Position numbers and translations under genes: made by a program. From the NCBI GenBank assembly GCA_963700495.1, contig CAVOXT010000001.1, positions 620,001 through 684,000 of the forward strand: DNA of 64,000 bases, read 5' to 3'. The DNA is from JACCTU01 sp963700495. Lineage in GTDB: Bacteria > Actinomycetota > Thermoleophilia > Gaiellales > Gaiellaceae. Positions 1-9,036 of this stretch are shown here, one piece after another (position 1 is the first letter of the stretch; each line of letters starts with the position of its first letter). Under the pieces are notes generated by a model. That model was not told where the DNA came from, did no database searches, and saw only the letters and a program-made list of their open reading frames with translations.

Positions 1-1063
1 ATGGCTCCGACCGAGACGCTCGCCGAGCAGCACTTCCTCACGATCGACCCGATCTGCGTCGAGCTCGGTGTGCGCGCGGCGCTGCTCACGGGCCACGTGC
101 GCTCCGGCGTCGAGGACGCGCAGATCATCGTCGGCACGCACGCGCTGATCCAGGAAGGCGTCGAGCTCGCAGACCTGGGCGTCGCCGTCGTCGACGAGCA
201 GCATCGCTTCGGCGTCGAGCAGCGGAGGGCGCTCGCGGAAGGCAGGACGCCGCACGTCCTGCACATGACCGCGACGCCGATCCCGCGCACGCTCGCGCTC
301 ACGCTGTACGGCGACCTCTCGGTGAGCGAGATCTCAAAGCCGCCCGCGGACCGCAAGCCGATCGTCACCAGCTGGATCACGCACGACCGGAGCTCCGAGG
401 CCTACACGCGCCTGCGCCGGCTGCTCGACGAAGGCAGGCAGGCGTACGTCGTCTGCCCGGTGATCGAGGAGTCGGAGACGCAGCAGGCGCGCGCGGCCGA
501 GGCGGAGGCGAAGCGGCTGCGCCGCGCGCGAGCTCAGCGGGTTCCGCGTCGGCTGCCTCCACGGCCGCCTGAAGCCGCAGGACCGGCGCGCGCTGATGGC
601 GCAGTTCAAGGCGGGCGAGCTCGACGTGCTCGTGGCGACGACCGTGATCGAGGTCGGCGTCGACGTGCCGAACGCGACGGTGATGATCGTCCAGGAGGCC
701 GACCGCTTCGGGCTCGCGCAGCTCCACCAGCTGCGGGGGCGCGTCGGCCGCGGCGCCGAGCAGTCGTACTGCCTGCTCGTCTCGCGGGCGAAGGACGAGC
801 TGACCGACTCGGCGCGCGCGCGACTCGAGGCGATGGTCTCCACGACGGACGGCTTCGAGCTCGCCGACCGCGATCTCGAGATCCGCGGCGAGGGCGAGCT
901 GCTCGGCACGCGCCAGTCGGGAGCCTTCGGCCTGCGCTTCGCGTCCCTTCGCGCGGACCGCGACCTGCTCGAGCTCGCACGCCGCGAAGCGGACGCTCTG
1001 GCCGGCGAGGACGGACTGCTGCAGCAGTCGGCCGCCGCCAAGGCCGCCGCCGCAAGCGCCTGA
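1..1063 (+). CDS. recG: ATP-dependent DNA helicase RecG, 3' part, frame-broken
   Basis: RecG unwinds stalled replication forks and Holliday junctions. The window opens inside the gene at the Ia motif (APTETLAEQH). The DEQH Walker B box (VVDEQHRFG), motif III (MTATPIPRT) and motif VI (QLHQLRGRVGRG) follow, then the usual C-terminal LGTRQSG. The reading frame is frame 1 to about base 525 and frame 2 from about 530. Removing one base in the GCGCGCGAG run restores ELSGF followed by a normal helicase domain 2. The break lies in a conserved housekeeping protein and is more likely a consensus error than a real lesion. The 5' wedge domain lies outside the window. Confidence 0.9.
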
Positions 1064-1098
1064 GTCGGGGCGGGACGTCGAACAGGTTGAATAGAGAC

Positions 1099-1380
1099 AT
1101 GTGCCGAAACATCCACACGCTCTACAACTTCGAGCCGCCTGCGACGAGCGAGGAAGTCCGTGCGGCCGCCGAGCAGTACGTCCGCAAGATCAGCGGCTTC
1201 ACGAAGCCGTCGAAGGCGAACGAGGGAGCGTTCCTGCGCGCGGTCGACGCGGTCGCCGCGGCGTCCGCCCAGCTGCTCGCCGAGCTCGTGACCGTGGCGC
1301 CGCCGAAGGACCGCGAGCGCGAAGCAGCCCGCGCTCGGGCGCGGGCGGCGCAGCGGTACGGAACCGCGCCCGCCGCGTAG
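1099..1380 (+). CDS. DUF2277 family small protein
   Basis: This 93-residue protein begins MCRNIHTLYNFEPPAT, the hallmark N-terminus of DUF2277, a small actinobacterial-type family of unknown function. The middle is helical (EEVRAAAEQYVRK) and the tail is Arg/Ala-rich. ATG 1099 is chosen because it gives exactly the family start. The upstream reading frame is the out-of-frame tail of recG. The protein has no membrane segment or signal peptide. It stands alone between recG and rsmD. Confidence 0.8.
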   Translation: MCRNIHTLYNFEPPATSEEVRAAAEQYVRKISGFTKPSKANEGAFLRAVDAVAAASAQLLAELVTVAPPKDREREAARARARAAQRYGTAPAA

Positions 1381-1426
1381 GGAACGACGTGAGCGACCGA
1401 GCCTGGATCGTCCGGACGGGCTGAGC

Positions 1427-1432
1427 TACCGT
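1427..1432 (+). promoter_or_regulatory. TANNNT -10 hexamer for rsmD (leaderless type)
   Basis: The sequence GCTACCGT ends 8 bases before ATG 1441, and no Shine-Dalgarno sequence lies between. It is one of at least fifteen equivalent sites in the window. Confidence 0.45.
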
Positions 1433-1440
1433 CGCCGGCA

Positions 1441-1968
1441 ATGCGGATCATCGCCGGCTCGCGCAAGGGTCACCGGATCGCCGCGCCGAAAGGTCTCGAT
1501 ACGCGGCCCACAGGCGACCGCGTGCGCGAGGCCGCGTTCAACCTGATCGGCGCCGGTCGACGGCGCCGCCGTGCTCGACCTCTACGCGGGGTCCGGCGCG
1601 ATGGGTCTCGAGGCGCTCTCTCGCGGTGCGGCCGCAGCGACGTTCGTCGAGGTCGACGCCCAGGCCGCGGCGACGATCCAGCAGAACCTCGACAAGCTGA
1701 AGCTCACGGGCGCGAGAATCGTCCGGGGCGACGCGGCGCGTGCGCTCGCGGGCGAAGGTGCCTCCGGCAGGAAGTACGATCTCGTCCTCGTCGACCCGCC
1801 GTACGAGGACTACCCCGACCTCCAGCCGATGCTCGCGCGCTACCTCCCGCACGTCCTGACCGAAGACGCTCTCGTCGTCGTCGAGACGAGCGCGCGCGTG
1901 GAGCCTGAGCTTCCGCTCGCCGTCAGGACGAGCCGCCGGTACGGCTCGGCCCGGCTGACCCTCTTCGA

Positions 1969-1972
<4 letters not shown>
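1441..1972 (+). CDS. rsmD: 16S rRNA (guanine-966-N2)-methyltransferase RsmD, frame-broken
   Basis: RsmD methylates G966 of 16S rRNA using S-adenosylmethionine. The N-terminus MRIIAGSRKGHRI is canonical. The SAM-binding LDLYAGSGAMGLEALSRGA and the catalytic DPPYEDY motif are present. The first ~36 codons are in frame 1 and the rest in frame 2. Deleting one G near 1552 joins NLIG to PVDGAAVLDLYAG. The total length (~177 codons) is normal. The stop overlaps the coaD start as GTGA, and the rsmD-coaD pairing is a widespread operon. A TACCGT hexamer sits 8 bases before the ATG. Confidence 0.9.
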
Positions 1973-2484
<512 letters not shown>

Positions 2485-2495
2485 ACTTCAAGCCC

Positions 2496-2996
2496 ATGGA
2501 CGTACTCGTTCTGATCGACAAGCTCGACGACCTCGTGCACAACGCGAAGGCCGTACCGCTGACCGACCAGGTTCGGATCGACCGCGAGGAGATCTACGAC
2601 ATCCTCGACCAGATGCGCGCGACGATCCCCGAGGAGATCAAGCAGGCGCGCTGGATCGTCAAGGAGCGGCAGGACATGCTCGCCGAGGCGAAGCGCGAGG
2701 TCGACCGGCTCCTCGCCGAGGCCCGCGAGCAGGCCGTGCGCGAGGCGTCGCAGACCGAGATCGTCAAGCTCGCGGAGCGGCAGGCGCAGGACATCGTCGA
2801 CGAGGCGCGCCGGCAGGCGCGCGAGACGCGGCTCGAGATGGAGGACTGGGCGGACGGGATCCTCTCGACGCTCGAGGTCAACCTCGAGAAGTTCCTCTCG
2901 GCGGTGAAGCGCGGGCGCGAGCGGCTGCAGGAGCGCTCGCAGGAGCACGTGCTCGCGGGCGCCGCCGCAACGAGCGAAGACGAGCAGCCCTACTAG
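2496..2996 (+). CDS. Coiled-coil protein, DivIVA/ATP-synthase-b-like
   Basis: This 166-residue protein is almost entirely charged heptad-like helix from about residue 25 to 150 (repeats such as EAKREVDRLLAEAREQA and EARRQARETRLEMEDWAD). There is no membrane segment. The N-terminus MDVLVLIDKLDDLVHNAKAVP, with its conserved buried hydrophobics, resembles DivIVA-like/SepF-region coiled-coil proteins found downstream of coaD in Actinobacteria. A role in cell-pole or division scaffolding is plausible but inferred. Its TAG stop interlocks with the LysR stop at a CTAG. Confidence 0.7.
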   Translation: MDVLVLIDKLDDLVHNAKAVPLTDQVRIDREEIYDILDQMRATIPEEIKQARWIVKERQDMLAEAKREVDRLLAEAREQAVREASQTEIVKLAERQAQDIVDEARRQARETRLEMEDWADGILSTLEVNLEKFLSAVKRGRERLQERSQEHVLAGAAATSEDEQPY

Positions 2997-3904
2997 GCGC
3001 TGACCGCTCGCAGGTCCGCGCAGACCTCCTGCGCGAGCTCGACGAACGCGCGCGCGGCGGGTCCGCGGTGGCGGTCGTGATGCCAGACGACGCCGATCAT
3101 GCGCGGCGGCACGTCGTCGAGCTCGACCAGGCGCACGCGCTCGTCCTCCTCGTCGACCGTGAGCCGGGGGACGACCGCCGCCCCGAAGCCGGCCGCGACC
3201 ATGCCCTGCACCGTCCCGTTGTGGTCGGAGCGGAAGACGAAGCGGAGCGGCTCGGGCGAGGCGCTCTCGAGCTGGCGCAGTCCGCGGCAGTGGCGAAAGC
3301 CGATCAGGTCGAGCTGCGCCGCGGCTTCGAGCGTCGGCTGGGCCGGCTCCTCTGCGTCCGCAGGGAGCACGAGCACGTAGGGATCGCGCAGCACCTCGAC
3401 GTACTCGAACGGCCCCTCGGGGAGCGGCAGGTCGGCGAAGGTCAGGTCGAGCTCGCCGCGCTCGATCTGGCCGAGCAGGTCGACGTCGTTCGCGGCCTCC
3501 TCGAGGCTCACCTCGACGAGCGGCCAGCCGTCGACGAACCGCGACATCAGCGTGGGAAGGATGTGCTCGCCGACGCTCTGGTAGACGCCGACGCGGAGCT
3601 TCCCGGCCTGGCCGCTGCCGAGCGCGTCGAGATCGGCCTGGGCGGCCGAGAGCCGCGAGACGATCGCCTCCGCATGCCGGCGCAGGAGCTCGCCGGCCTC
3701 GGTCAGCGAGACCTTGCGCGGCCCGCCCGGGCGCTCGACGAGCTTCTCGCCGACGATCCGCTCGAGCGTCGCGATCTGCTGGCTGATCGCCGACTGGGTG
3801 TACCCCAGGGAGACGGCGGCGCGGCCGAACGACATCTCACGCGCGACGGCGTCCAGCGCGATCAAGTGGCGAAGCTCCACACCCATCCACCTATCAGGAT
3901 CCAT
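2993..3904 (-). CDS. LysR-family transcriptional regulator
   Basis: This 303-residue regulator has an N-terminal winged helix-turn-helix (LRHLIALDAVAREMSFGRAA, then YTQSAISQQIATLE) and a LysR substrate-binding domain with GVYQSVGEHILPTL. It probably controls the divergently transcribed EamA exporter, a common LysR arrangement, though the effector is unknown. The ATG at 3904 lies 8 bases after a GATACA hexamer; a second possible start is MGVELRHL six codons in. The stop is interlocked with the upstream gene at CTAG 2993-2996. Confidence 0.88.
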   Translation of the reverse strand: MDPDRWMGVELRHLIALDAVAREMSFGRAAVSLGYTQSAISQQIATLERIVGEKLVERPGGPRKVSLTEAGELLRRHAEAIVSRLSAAQADLDALGSGQAGKLRVGVYQSVGEHILPTLMSRFVDGWPLVEVSLEEAANDVDLLGQIERGELDLTFADLPLPEGPFEYVEVLRDPYVLVLPADAEEPAQPTLEAAAQLDLIGFRHCRGLRQLESASPEPLRFVFRSDHNGTVQGMVAAGFGAAVVPRLTVDEEDERVRLVELDDVPPRMIGVVWHHDRHRGPAARAFVELAQEVCADLRAVSA

Positions 3905-3912
3905 GATGGAAG

Positions 3913-3957
3913 TGTATCAAAACCCGATTGGTGCTAATGGAAGTCCATGCCGATACT
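3913..3957. promoter_or_regulatory. Back-to-back promoters between LysR gene and EamA unit
   Basis: On the minus strand a TTCCAT box (3942-3937), 18-base spacer and GATACA (3918-3913) end 8 bases before the LysR ATG. On the plus strand TTGGTG (3928-3933), 18-base spacer and GATACT (3952-3957) end 7 bases before ATG 3965. The two promoters overlap, so a regulator bound here could control both. ATGGAAGT occurs twice (3906 and 3937), a possible LysR contact repeat. Confidence 0.5.
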
Positions 3958-3964
3958 TAGTGTC

Positions 3965-4081
3965 ATGGAACTTGTGATTCTCGCCTTCTTCGTGCTGATC
4001 GGCCCGCTGGCCGTTCGCTACGGCCGGGACTCGCGTGTGGTTGACACTCGCGACCGTCGCGCGCCGTGGCGCATCGTCTAG
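3965..4081 (+). CDS. Tiny single-pass membrane peptide
   Basis: This 38-codon frame encodes a hydrophobic helix (VILAFFVLIGPLAV) followed by a charged cytosolic-type tail ending DSRVVDTRDRRAPW. It follows a well-placed GATACT hexamer by 7 bases and has no other start. The gene overlaps the following EamA gene by 16 bases out of frame, suggesting coupled translation. I recall similar GPLAV-YG-DSR peptides in related actinobacteria but cannot name a family. Function is unknown; a small subunit or regulator of the transporter is possible. Confidence 0.55.
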   Translation: MELVILAFFVLIGPLAVRYGRDSRVVDTRDRRAPWRIV

Positions 4082-4989
4082 GGGCACCGACCGCAGCGGT
4101 CTGGGCCGCGCTCGGCGCGATCTACGTCATCTGGGGTGCGACGTACCTCGGGATGGAGGTCGCCACCGAGACGCTCCCGCCGTTCCTGATGTCGTCGCTC
4201 CGGTTTCTCGCGGCCGGCGCGATCCTGTTCGCGATCTTCCGTCTGCGCGAGCGCCCGACTCGGCGCCACTGGATCTCTGCGGCGGTGATCGGCGGTTTCC
4301 TCCTGGTCGGCGGCAATGCGATGGTCGCAGTCGCCCAGCAGCGGATCGACACCGGAGCAGCGGCGCTGATCGTGGCGACGATCCCCCTCTGGCTCGCCCT
4401 CGGCGACTTCGCCGCCACGGGACGCCGGGTCGCGCCGCCGGCTGTCCTCGGGATCATCGTCGGCTTCGCCGGGATCGCCTTGCTTGTTCATCCGGGCGGC
4501 GACATCGACCTCTTCGGCGCGTTCATCTGCCTGCTCGCGCCGATGTCGTGGGCAATCGGGTCGCTCTACGCGCGCAAGGCCCCGCTCCCCAAGAACCTGC
4601 TGCTCGGCTCGGGGATGGAGATGCTCGCCGGCGGCGCGCTGCTGGCGCTCGTGGGCTTCGGCTCGGGAGAGCGCGTCGACTTCGGTGCTGTCTCAGCCCG
4701 GTCATGGACCGCGCTCGCGTTCCTGATCGTGTTCGGCTCGATCGTCGCCTACTCGTCCTACGTCTGGCTGCTGAAGGTCGCGCCGACCGAGCTCGTGGGG
4801 ACGTACGCGTACGTGAACCCGGTGATCGCCGTGGTGCTCGGGTCCGTCGTCCTCGACGAGGCGATCACGCCCTGGGTGCTGCTCGCGGGCGCCGCGATCG
4901 TCGTCTCGGTCGCGCTGATCGTGCGCGCGCAGAGCCGGCCCGCGGCGGAGCCTGAGTTCGAAGAGGACGGTGCTACGCTGGCCGCGTGA
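4066..4989 (+). CDS. EamA/DMT-superfamily transporter
   Basis: This 307-residue protein shows the ten-helix drug/metabolite transporter pattern, two EamA halves. The first opens with AIYVIWGATYLGMEVATETLPPF and the second covers SWAIGSLYARKAPLP to AYVNPVIAVVLGSVVLDEAITPW. Such proteins export amino acids or other metabolites across the inner membrane; the substrate here is not evident. GTG 4066 is inside the preceding peptide gene. The stop overlaps yceD as GTGA. The divergent LysR gene is the likely regulator. Confidence 0.88.
   Translation: MAHRLGAPTAAVWAALGAIYVIWGATYLGMEVATETLPPFLMSSLRFLAAGAILFAIFRLRERPTRRHWISAAVIGGFLLVGGNAMVAVAQQRIDTGAAALIVATIPLWLALGDFAATGRRVAPPAVLGIIVGFAGIALLVHPGGDIDLFGAFICLLAPMSWAIGSLYARKAPLPKNLLLGSGMEMLAGGALLALVGFGSGERVDFGAVSARSWTALAFLIVFGSIVAYSSYVWLLKVAPTELVGTYAYVNPVIAVVLGSVVLDEAITPWVLLAGAAIVVSVALIVRAQSRPAAEPEFEEDGATLAA
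4974..4979 (+). promoter_or_regulatory. TANNNT -10 hexamer for yceD
   Basis: GCTACGCT, inside the end of the EamA gene, stops 6 bases before GTG 4986, allowing yceD to be transcribed independently. Confidence 0.4.
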
Positions 4990-5496
4990 CGAGCTTCAAC
5001 CTGCGTGCGTTGAAGCTCCGGTCGGGCGAGGAGTTTCAGGACGAAGTCGAGGTGCAGCTCTCGCCGCTTCAGTTCGGCGGCCAGCGCTACCTCCCCGTCC
5101 CGGAGCTTGTCCCGGCCGAGCTTCGCGTCAGCCGCGCGACGACCGGCACCGTCTTCGAGCTCACGTTCGAGGGTCGGCTGCACGGCCCGTGCCAGCGCTG
5201 CCTGCGAGACACGGCGATCGACCGCCGGGTCTCGGCTCGCGAGTACCAGGCCTCGCGTCCCGACGCCGACGAGGAGCTCCGGTCCCCGTACGTCGCCGAC
5301 GACCAGCTCGACCTTTCCGCCTGGGCGCGCGACGCGCTCGCGCTCGACCTCCCGGCACAGATCCTCCACGACGAGGACTGCGCCGGGCTCTGCCCGACGT
5401 GCGGCAAGGACCTGAACGACGAGCCGCACGAGCACGAGGTAGCAGACGGTCGATCCGCGCTGGGAAGCGCTCGAGCAGCTACGCGGGAAGCTGTAA
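4986..5496 (+). CDS. yceD: DUF177/YceD family protein, frame-broken near 3' end
   Basis: YceD (DUF177) is a small protein linked to 23S rRNA accumulation and normally sits just upstream of rpmF. The sequence shows the family's CQRCL motif and the C-terminal DCAGLCPTCGKDLN. The frame breaks at about 5440, where removing one T gives EEQTVDPRWEALEQLRGKL and a stop at 5494-5496; left as is, a wrong frame runs on to 5543. An opposite-strand ABC-F gene now separates it from rpmF, which is unusual. Confidence 0.85.
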
Positions 5497-6840
5497 GAGC
5501 TCCCTCGCGCCGAACGCCTCGAGGAAGCGCCGGTCGTGCGTGACGAGCACGATCGTCCCCTCGTAGCCGGCGAGCGCCTGCTCGAGCTCCTCGATCGCCT
5601 CGAGGTCGAGGTGGTTCGTCGGCTCGTCGAGAACGAGTGCGTTCGCGCCCTGTGCGGCGAGGAGCGCGAGCGTCGCGCGCGTTCGCTCGCCCGGTGAGAG
5701 CGACCGTGCCGGGCGCGCCAGCTCGTCCGCGCCGAGCGCGAACTTCGCCAGCAGCGTCCGTGCGTCCAGCTCGACCAGCCCGGTCCGCTCTCCGAACGGC
5801 CTGAGCAGCGGCTCGTCGCGGTCGAACAGCGCGCGATCCTGCTCGAGCACGCCGAAGCGGGTCGACGGGCCGACGTGCCGAGTTCCTCGCGCGAGCGGGA
5901 GCTCGCCGAGCAGTGCGCGCAGCAGCGTCGTCTTGCCGCTCCCGTTCGGGCCGACGATCGCCAGCCGCTCACCGCGGCGAAGGTCGAGGTCGACGGGTCC
6001 GACCGAGAAGCCGCCTCGCTCGACGACCGCGCCGCGGAGCTCGGCGACGACGTCTCCGCCGCGTCCACCCGCCTCGAACGCGAGCTGCAGCCGCCACGGC
6101 TCCCAGGGCTTGTCGACGCGCTCCAGCCGCTCCAGCCGGCGCTCGGCCTGGCGCACTTTCCCCGACAGCGCCTGCGTCCCGCGACGGTCGGCACCGCCGG
6201 TCCGCTTGGCGAGCTTGCGCCCGCTCCGCGCATTGCCCTGCCGTTCGCTCAGCAGCGACTCGAACCGAGACCGATCGGCGACGTAGCGCTCGTAGGCGGC
6301 CTCGCGCGCGCGCCTGGAGGCGTCGCGCGAGCGCTCGTAGTCGCCCCACGAGCCGGCGAACTCGCGCACACGTCTGGTCTCCGCCTCGAACTCGACCACG
6401 CGGGTGACGACGCGCTCCAGGAACGCGCGGTCGTGCGAGACGACGACGATCGCGCTCGGAGTCCGGGCGACGAACCGCTCGAGCAGGCCGAGCCCGTCGA
6501 AGTCGAGGTCGTTCGTCGGCTCGTCGAGCAGGAGAACGTCGGCATCCGAATCGAAGAGCTCGCGCAGCGCCAGCCGGGCCGCTTCCCCACCCGAGAGCCC
6601 CGCCCGCTCGCGCTGCTGCGGGAGGTAGTGGACGGTGAGGTCGGCCGGCCGCCGCGCGACACGTCCCGAGTCGGGCTCGTCGAGGCCGGCGAGCACGCGC
6701 AGGAGCGTCGTCTTGCCCGAGCCGTTGGGGCCGACCACACCGATCCGGGCGCGCGGCGGCACGACCAGCGAGACGCCGTCGAGGACGACGTCGGCGCCGT
6801 GGCTCTTCGTGATCTCGGTCGCTGCGAGCGTTCCGGCCAC
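5479..6840 (-). CDS. ABC-F family ATPase, compact first domain
   Basis: This soluble protein has two ABC domains and no membrane segments, as in ribosome-associated ABC-F factors. Each half has a Walker A (GPNGSGKTTLL), and the Walker B boxes are LLLDEPTNDLD and VLDEPTNHLD. The first signature is LSGGE; the second is the degenerate LSPGE. A charged linker lies between the halves. At 453 residues it is shorter than the usual ~530. In domain 1 only about six residues separate YLPQ from LSGGE, so much of the helical subdomain is missing. GTG 6840 begins just before the first strand. It overlaps the yceD end convergently. Confidence 0.85.
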   Translation of the reverse strand: MAGTLAATEITKSHGADVVLDGVSLVVPPRARIGVVGPNGSGKTTLLRVLAGLDEPDSGRVARRPADLTVHYLPQQRERAGLSGGEAARLALRELFDSDADVLLLDEPTNDLDFDGLGLLERFVARTPSAIVVVSHDRAFLERVVTRVVEFEAETRRVREFAGSWGDYERSRDASRRAREAAYERYVADRSRFESLLSERQGNARSGRKLAKRTGGADRRGTQALSGKVRQAERRLERLERVDKPWEPWRLQLAFEAGGRGGDVVAELRGAVVERGGFSVGPVDLDLRRGERLAIVGPNGSGKTTLLRALLGELPLARGTRHVGPSTRFGVLEQDRALFDRDEPLLRPFGERTGLVELDARTLLAKFALGADELARPARSLSPGERTRATLALLAAQGANALVLDEPTNHLDLEAIEELEQALAGYEGTIVLVTHDRRFLEAFGARELLQLPA

Positions 6841-6854
6841 GGAGAGATCTTGGC

Positions 6855-6860
6855 TACAGT
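6855..6860 (+). promoter_or_regulatory. TANNNT -10 hexamer for rpmF
   Basis: GCTACAGT ends 10 bases before ATG 6871. It would drive rpmF-plsX-acpP-rnc now that yceD is separated from them. Confidence 0.45.
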
Positions 6861-6870
6861 TCGCCGGCTC

Positions 6871-7059
6871 ATGGCCGTCCCCAAGAAAAAGACGTCGAAG
6901 GCGCGCCGCGACAAGCGTCGCGCGACGCATCGGATCGAGGCGCCGCGCGTCAACCTCTGCCCGCAGTGCGGCAACCCGAAGGTGCCGCACCGCATGTGCC
7001 CGACCTGCAAGACCTACAACGGTCGCGAGGTCGAGCCGCTCCGCCTCCAGGCTCCATAG
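6871..7059 (+). CDS. rpmF: 50S ribosomal protein L32
   Basis: This 62-residue protein begins MAVPKKKTSKARRDKRRATH, the classic L32 start. It has two CxxC pairs (CPQCG and CPTC) forming a zinc ribbon. It is the zinc-binding form, complete and in frame. It is followed 10 bases later by plsX, the conserved rpmF-plsX linkage. Confidence 0.97.
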   Translation: MAVPKKKTSKARRDKRRATHRIEAPRVNLCPQCGNPKVPHRMCPTCKTYNGREVEPLRLQAP

Positions 7060-7069
7060 GTGTGAGCCC

Positions 7070-8062
7070 GTGATCCGCGTCGCCGTCGACGCGATGGGCG
7101 GCGACCGAGCCCCGGAAGAGATCGTGGCCGGGGCGCTCGAGGCGCGAACGGACGAGATCCAGCCGATCCTCTTCGGCCCGCCGGGGCTGGACACCGGCGG
7201 GCTCGAGCTCGTCGAGACACGCGACGTGATCGCGATGCACGACAAGCCGGTCGAGGCCGTGCGCTCGAAGCCCGACAGCTCCCTCGTCGCGGCGAATCGC
7301 GCGGTCGGCGAAGGCCGAGCCGACGCGGTCGTCTCGGCCGGGAACACCGGTGCCATGCTCGCGGCCGGGCTGCTCGAGATCCGGCGGCTGAAGGGCGTGC
7401 TGCGCCCGGCGATCGCGGTCGTGCTTCCGTCCCGCCACCAGGCCTCCGTCCTGATCGACGCCGGCGCGAACGCCGACGCGCGGCCCGAGCACCTCCTCCA
7501 GTTCGCCGGCATGGGCGCGGTCTTCGCCGAGGAGATGCTCGAGCGGGCGAACCCCGAGGTGCGGCTCCTCTCGATCGGCGAGGAGGACGAGAAGGGCAAC
7601 CAGCTCACGCTCGAGGCGCACGCCCTGCTCCGCCGGAGCACGCTCAACTTCGCCGGCAACGCCGAAGCGCGCGATCTTCTCCGCTACGCCGCCGACGTCG
7701 TCGTGACCGACGGGTTCACCGGCAACGTCGCGCTCAAGCTGCTCGAGGGGACGATCAAGGAGTTGCTCGACGCGCTCCGCGAGGAGATCTCGTCGTCGGC
7801 CCGGGGAAAGCTCGGCGGCCTGCTGATCCGGCCGGCGGCGCAGGTGCTCCGGCGCCGCCTCGACCCCGACACCTACGGCGGCGCGTACCTCCTCGGCCTC
7901 CGCGGGCTCTCCGTGATCGCACACGGCAACTCTTCGCGGACCGCGATCGCGAACGCGATCCGGCTGGCCGCTCGTGGGGTCGAGCACGGCATCGTGGATC
8001 GTCTCTCCGAGCGGATGGTGGTAGATTCCGCGCGCGCCGAGGTTCCCAACCAAGCGAGGTGA
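7070..8062 (+). CDS. plsX: Phosphate acyltransferase PlsX
   Basis: PlsX converts acyl-ACP to acyl-phosphate, the first step of bacterial phospholipid synthesis by the PlsX/PlsY route. The protein begins VIRVAVDAMGGDRAP, the family signature, and contains VSAGNTGAMLAAGLL and VTDGFTGNVALKLLEG. At 330 residues it is full length. GTG 7070 is chosen because it sits directly before the conserved IRVAVDAMGG. It is followed by acpP one base after its stop. Confidence 0.96.
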   Translation: MIRVAVDAMGGDRAPEEIVAGALEARTDEIQPILFGPPGLDTGGLELVETRDVIAMHDKPVEAVRSKPDSSLVAANRAVGEGRADAVVSAGNTGAMLAAGLLEIRRLKGVLRPAIAVVLPSRHQASVLIDAGANADARPEHLLQFAGMGAVFAEEMLERANPEVRLLSIGEEDEKGNQLTLEAHALLRRSTLNFAGNAEARDLLRYAADVVVTDGFTGNVALKLLEGTIKELLDALREEISSSARGKLGGLLIRPAAQVLRRRLDPDTYGGAYLLGLRGLSVIAHGNSSRTAIANAIRLAARGVEHGIVDRLSERMVVDSARAEVPNQAR

Positions 8063-8063
8063 G

Positions 8064-8321
8064 ATGGCAGAGTCGCGCGAGGAAGTCTTCGAGCGAGTCA
8101 AAGAGGTCCTGACGGAGCAGCTCGGCATCGACGAGAACGAGGTCACCGAGGAGGCGTCCTTCACGGAGGACCTCGACGCGGACTCGCTCGACCTCGTCGA
8201 GCTGATCATGGAGCTCGAGGACCAGTTCGGGATCAAGATCTCGGACGACGACGCGCAGAAGATCCAGACCGTAGGGCAGGCCGTCGATTACGTCTCGACC
8301 CACGTCTCGACCCCCCAGTAG
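8064..8321 (+). CDS. acpP: Acyl carrier protein
   Basis: This acidic 85-residue protein carries the phosphopantetheine attachment motif DADSLDLVEL with Ser41 as the modified residue. The helix II sequence and the overall length fit AcpP, which shuttles acyl chains during fatty acid synthesis. A ribosome-binding GAGGTGAG precedes ATG 8064. It lies in the rpmF-plsX-acpP-rnc order seen widely. Confidence 0.96.
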   Translation: MAESREEVFERVKEVLTEQLGIDENEVTEEASFTEDLDADSLDLVELIMELEDQFGIKISDDDAQKIQTVGQAVDYVSTHVSTPQ

Positions 8322-8986
8322 TGAGACGGCCGCGCTCGAGCGGCTGATTGACCAACTTCCGCCCGAGCGGCTCGAACAGGTCTTCCGCCATCCCTCGCCA
8401 GACCGAGGATCGGGTCGAGTCGTACGAGCGGCTCGAGTTCCTCGGCGACAGCGTGCTCGGCTTCGTGATCGCCGGTGCGCTCTACGACCGCTTCCCGGAC
8501 TTCTCCGAGGGCCAGCTCTCCAAGATCCGAGCCCACGTCGTCTCTCGCCGCTCGTGCGCGGTCGTTGCGGCGGAGCTCGGGCTCGACCGGCGTCTGGAGG
8601 CCAGCGGAGACATCCCGGACGACCTGCGCCGCTCGTCCAACGTTCTGGCGGCGCTGATGGAGGCGGTGCTCGCGGCGCTCTATCTCGAGCGCGGCCTCGA
8701 CGTGCTCGCCGGGCCGGTGGTCGACGCGTTCCAGGCCCGGATCGAGGAGGCGCTGACCGAGTCCGTCGACCAGAAGACGTCGCTCCAGGAGGAGCTCGCC
8801 AAGCGGGGCCAGCGGGTCGAGTACGTGACGCTCTCGGCGGACGGCCCCCCACACGACCGCACGTTCACCTGTGCTGCGATCATCGACGGCAAGCAGGTGG
8901 GGAGCGGGGTCGGCCGCACGAAGAAGGACGCCGAGCAGGAAGCGGCGCGCGAGGCGCTCGAGCGCCTCGGCCTGCTCACGGGTTAG
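8321..8986 (+). CDS. rnc: Ribonuclease III, frame-broken near 5' end
   Basis: RNase III cleaves double-stranded RNA in rRNA and mRNA processing. The catalytic signature ERLEFLGDSVLGFVIAG is intact, as is the C-terminal double-stranded RNA-binding domain ending GVGRTKKDAEQEAAREALE. The N-terminal helix (TAALERLIDQLPPERLEQVFRHPS) is in a different frame. One extra C near 8398 explains the shift into TEDRVESYERLEF. No start codon exists in that first frame, so GTG 8321, sharing a base with the acpP stop, plus a one-base loss at 8324-8325 is the best model. The start is uncertain. Confidence 0.87.
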
Positions 8987-9021
8987 GCCCGCGCAGGCCC
9001 CGCGGCATCCGCGGCGCCCGC

Positions 9022-9027
9022 TAGCCT
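9022..9027 (+). promoter_or_regulatory. TANNNT -10 hexamer for smc
   Basis: GCTAGCCT ends 9 bases before GTG 9037 in the short rnc-smc gap. Confidence 0.4.
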
Positions 9028-9036
9028 CCCCGACGC

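Noticed and set aside
8996..9020. CCGCGG-rich inverted repeat after rnc as a terminator
   Set aside because: The stems are short and self-palindromic, as expected by chance in GC-rich DNA, with no T-run.
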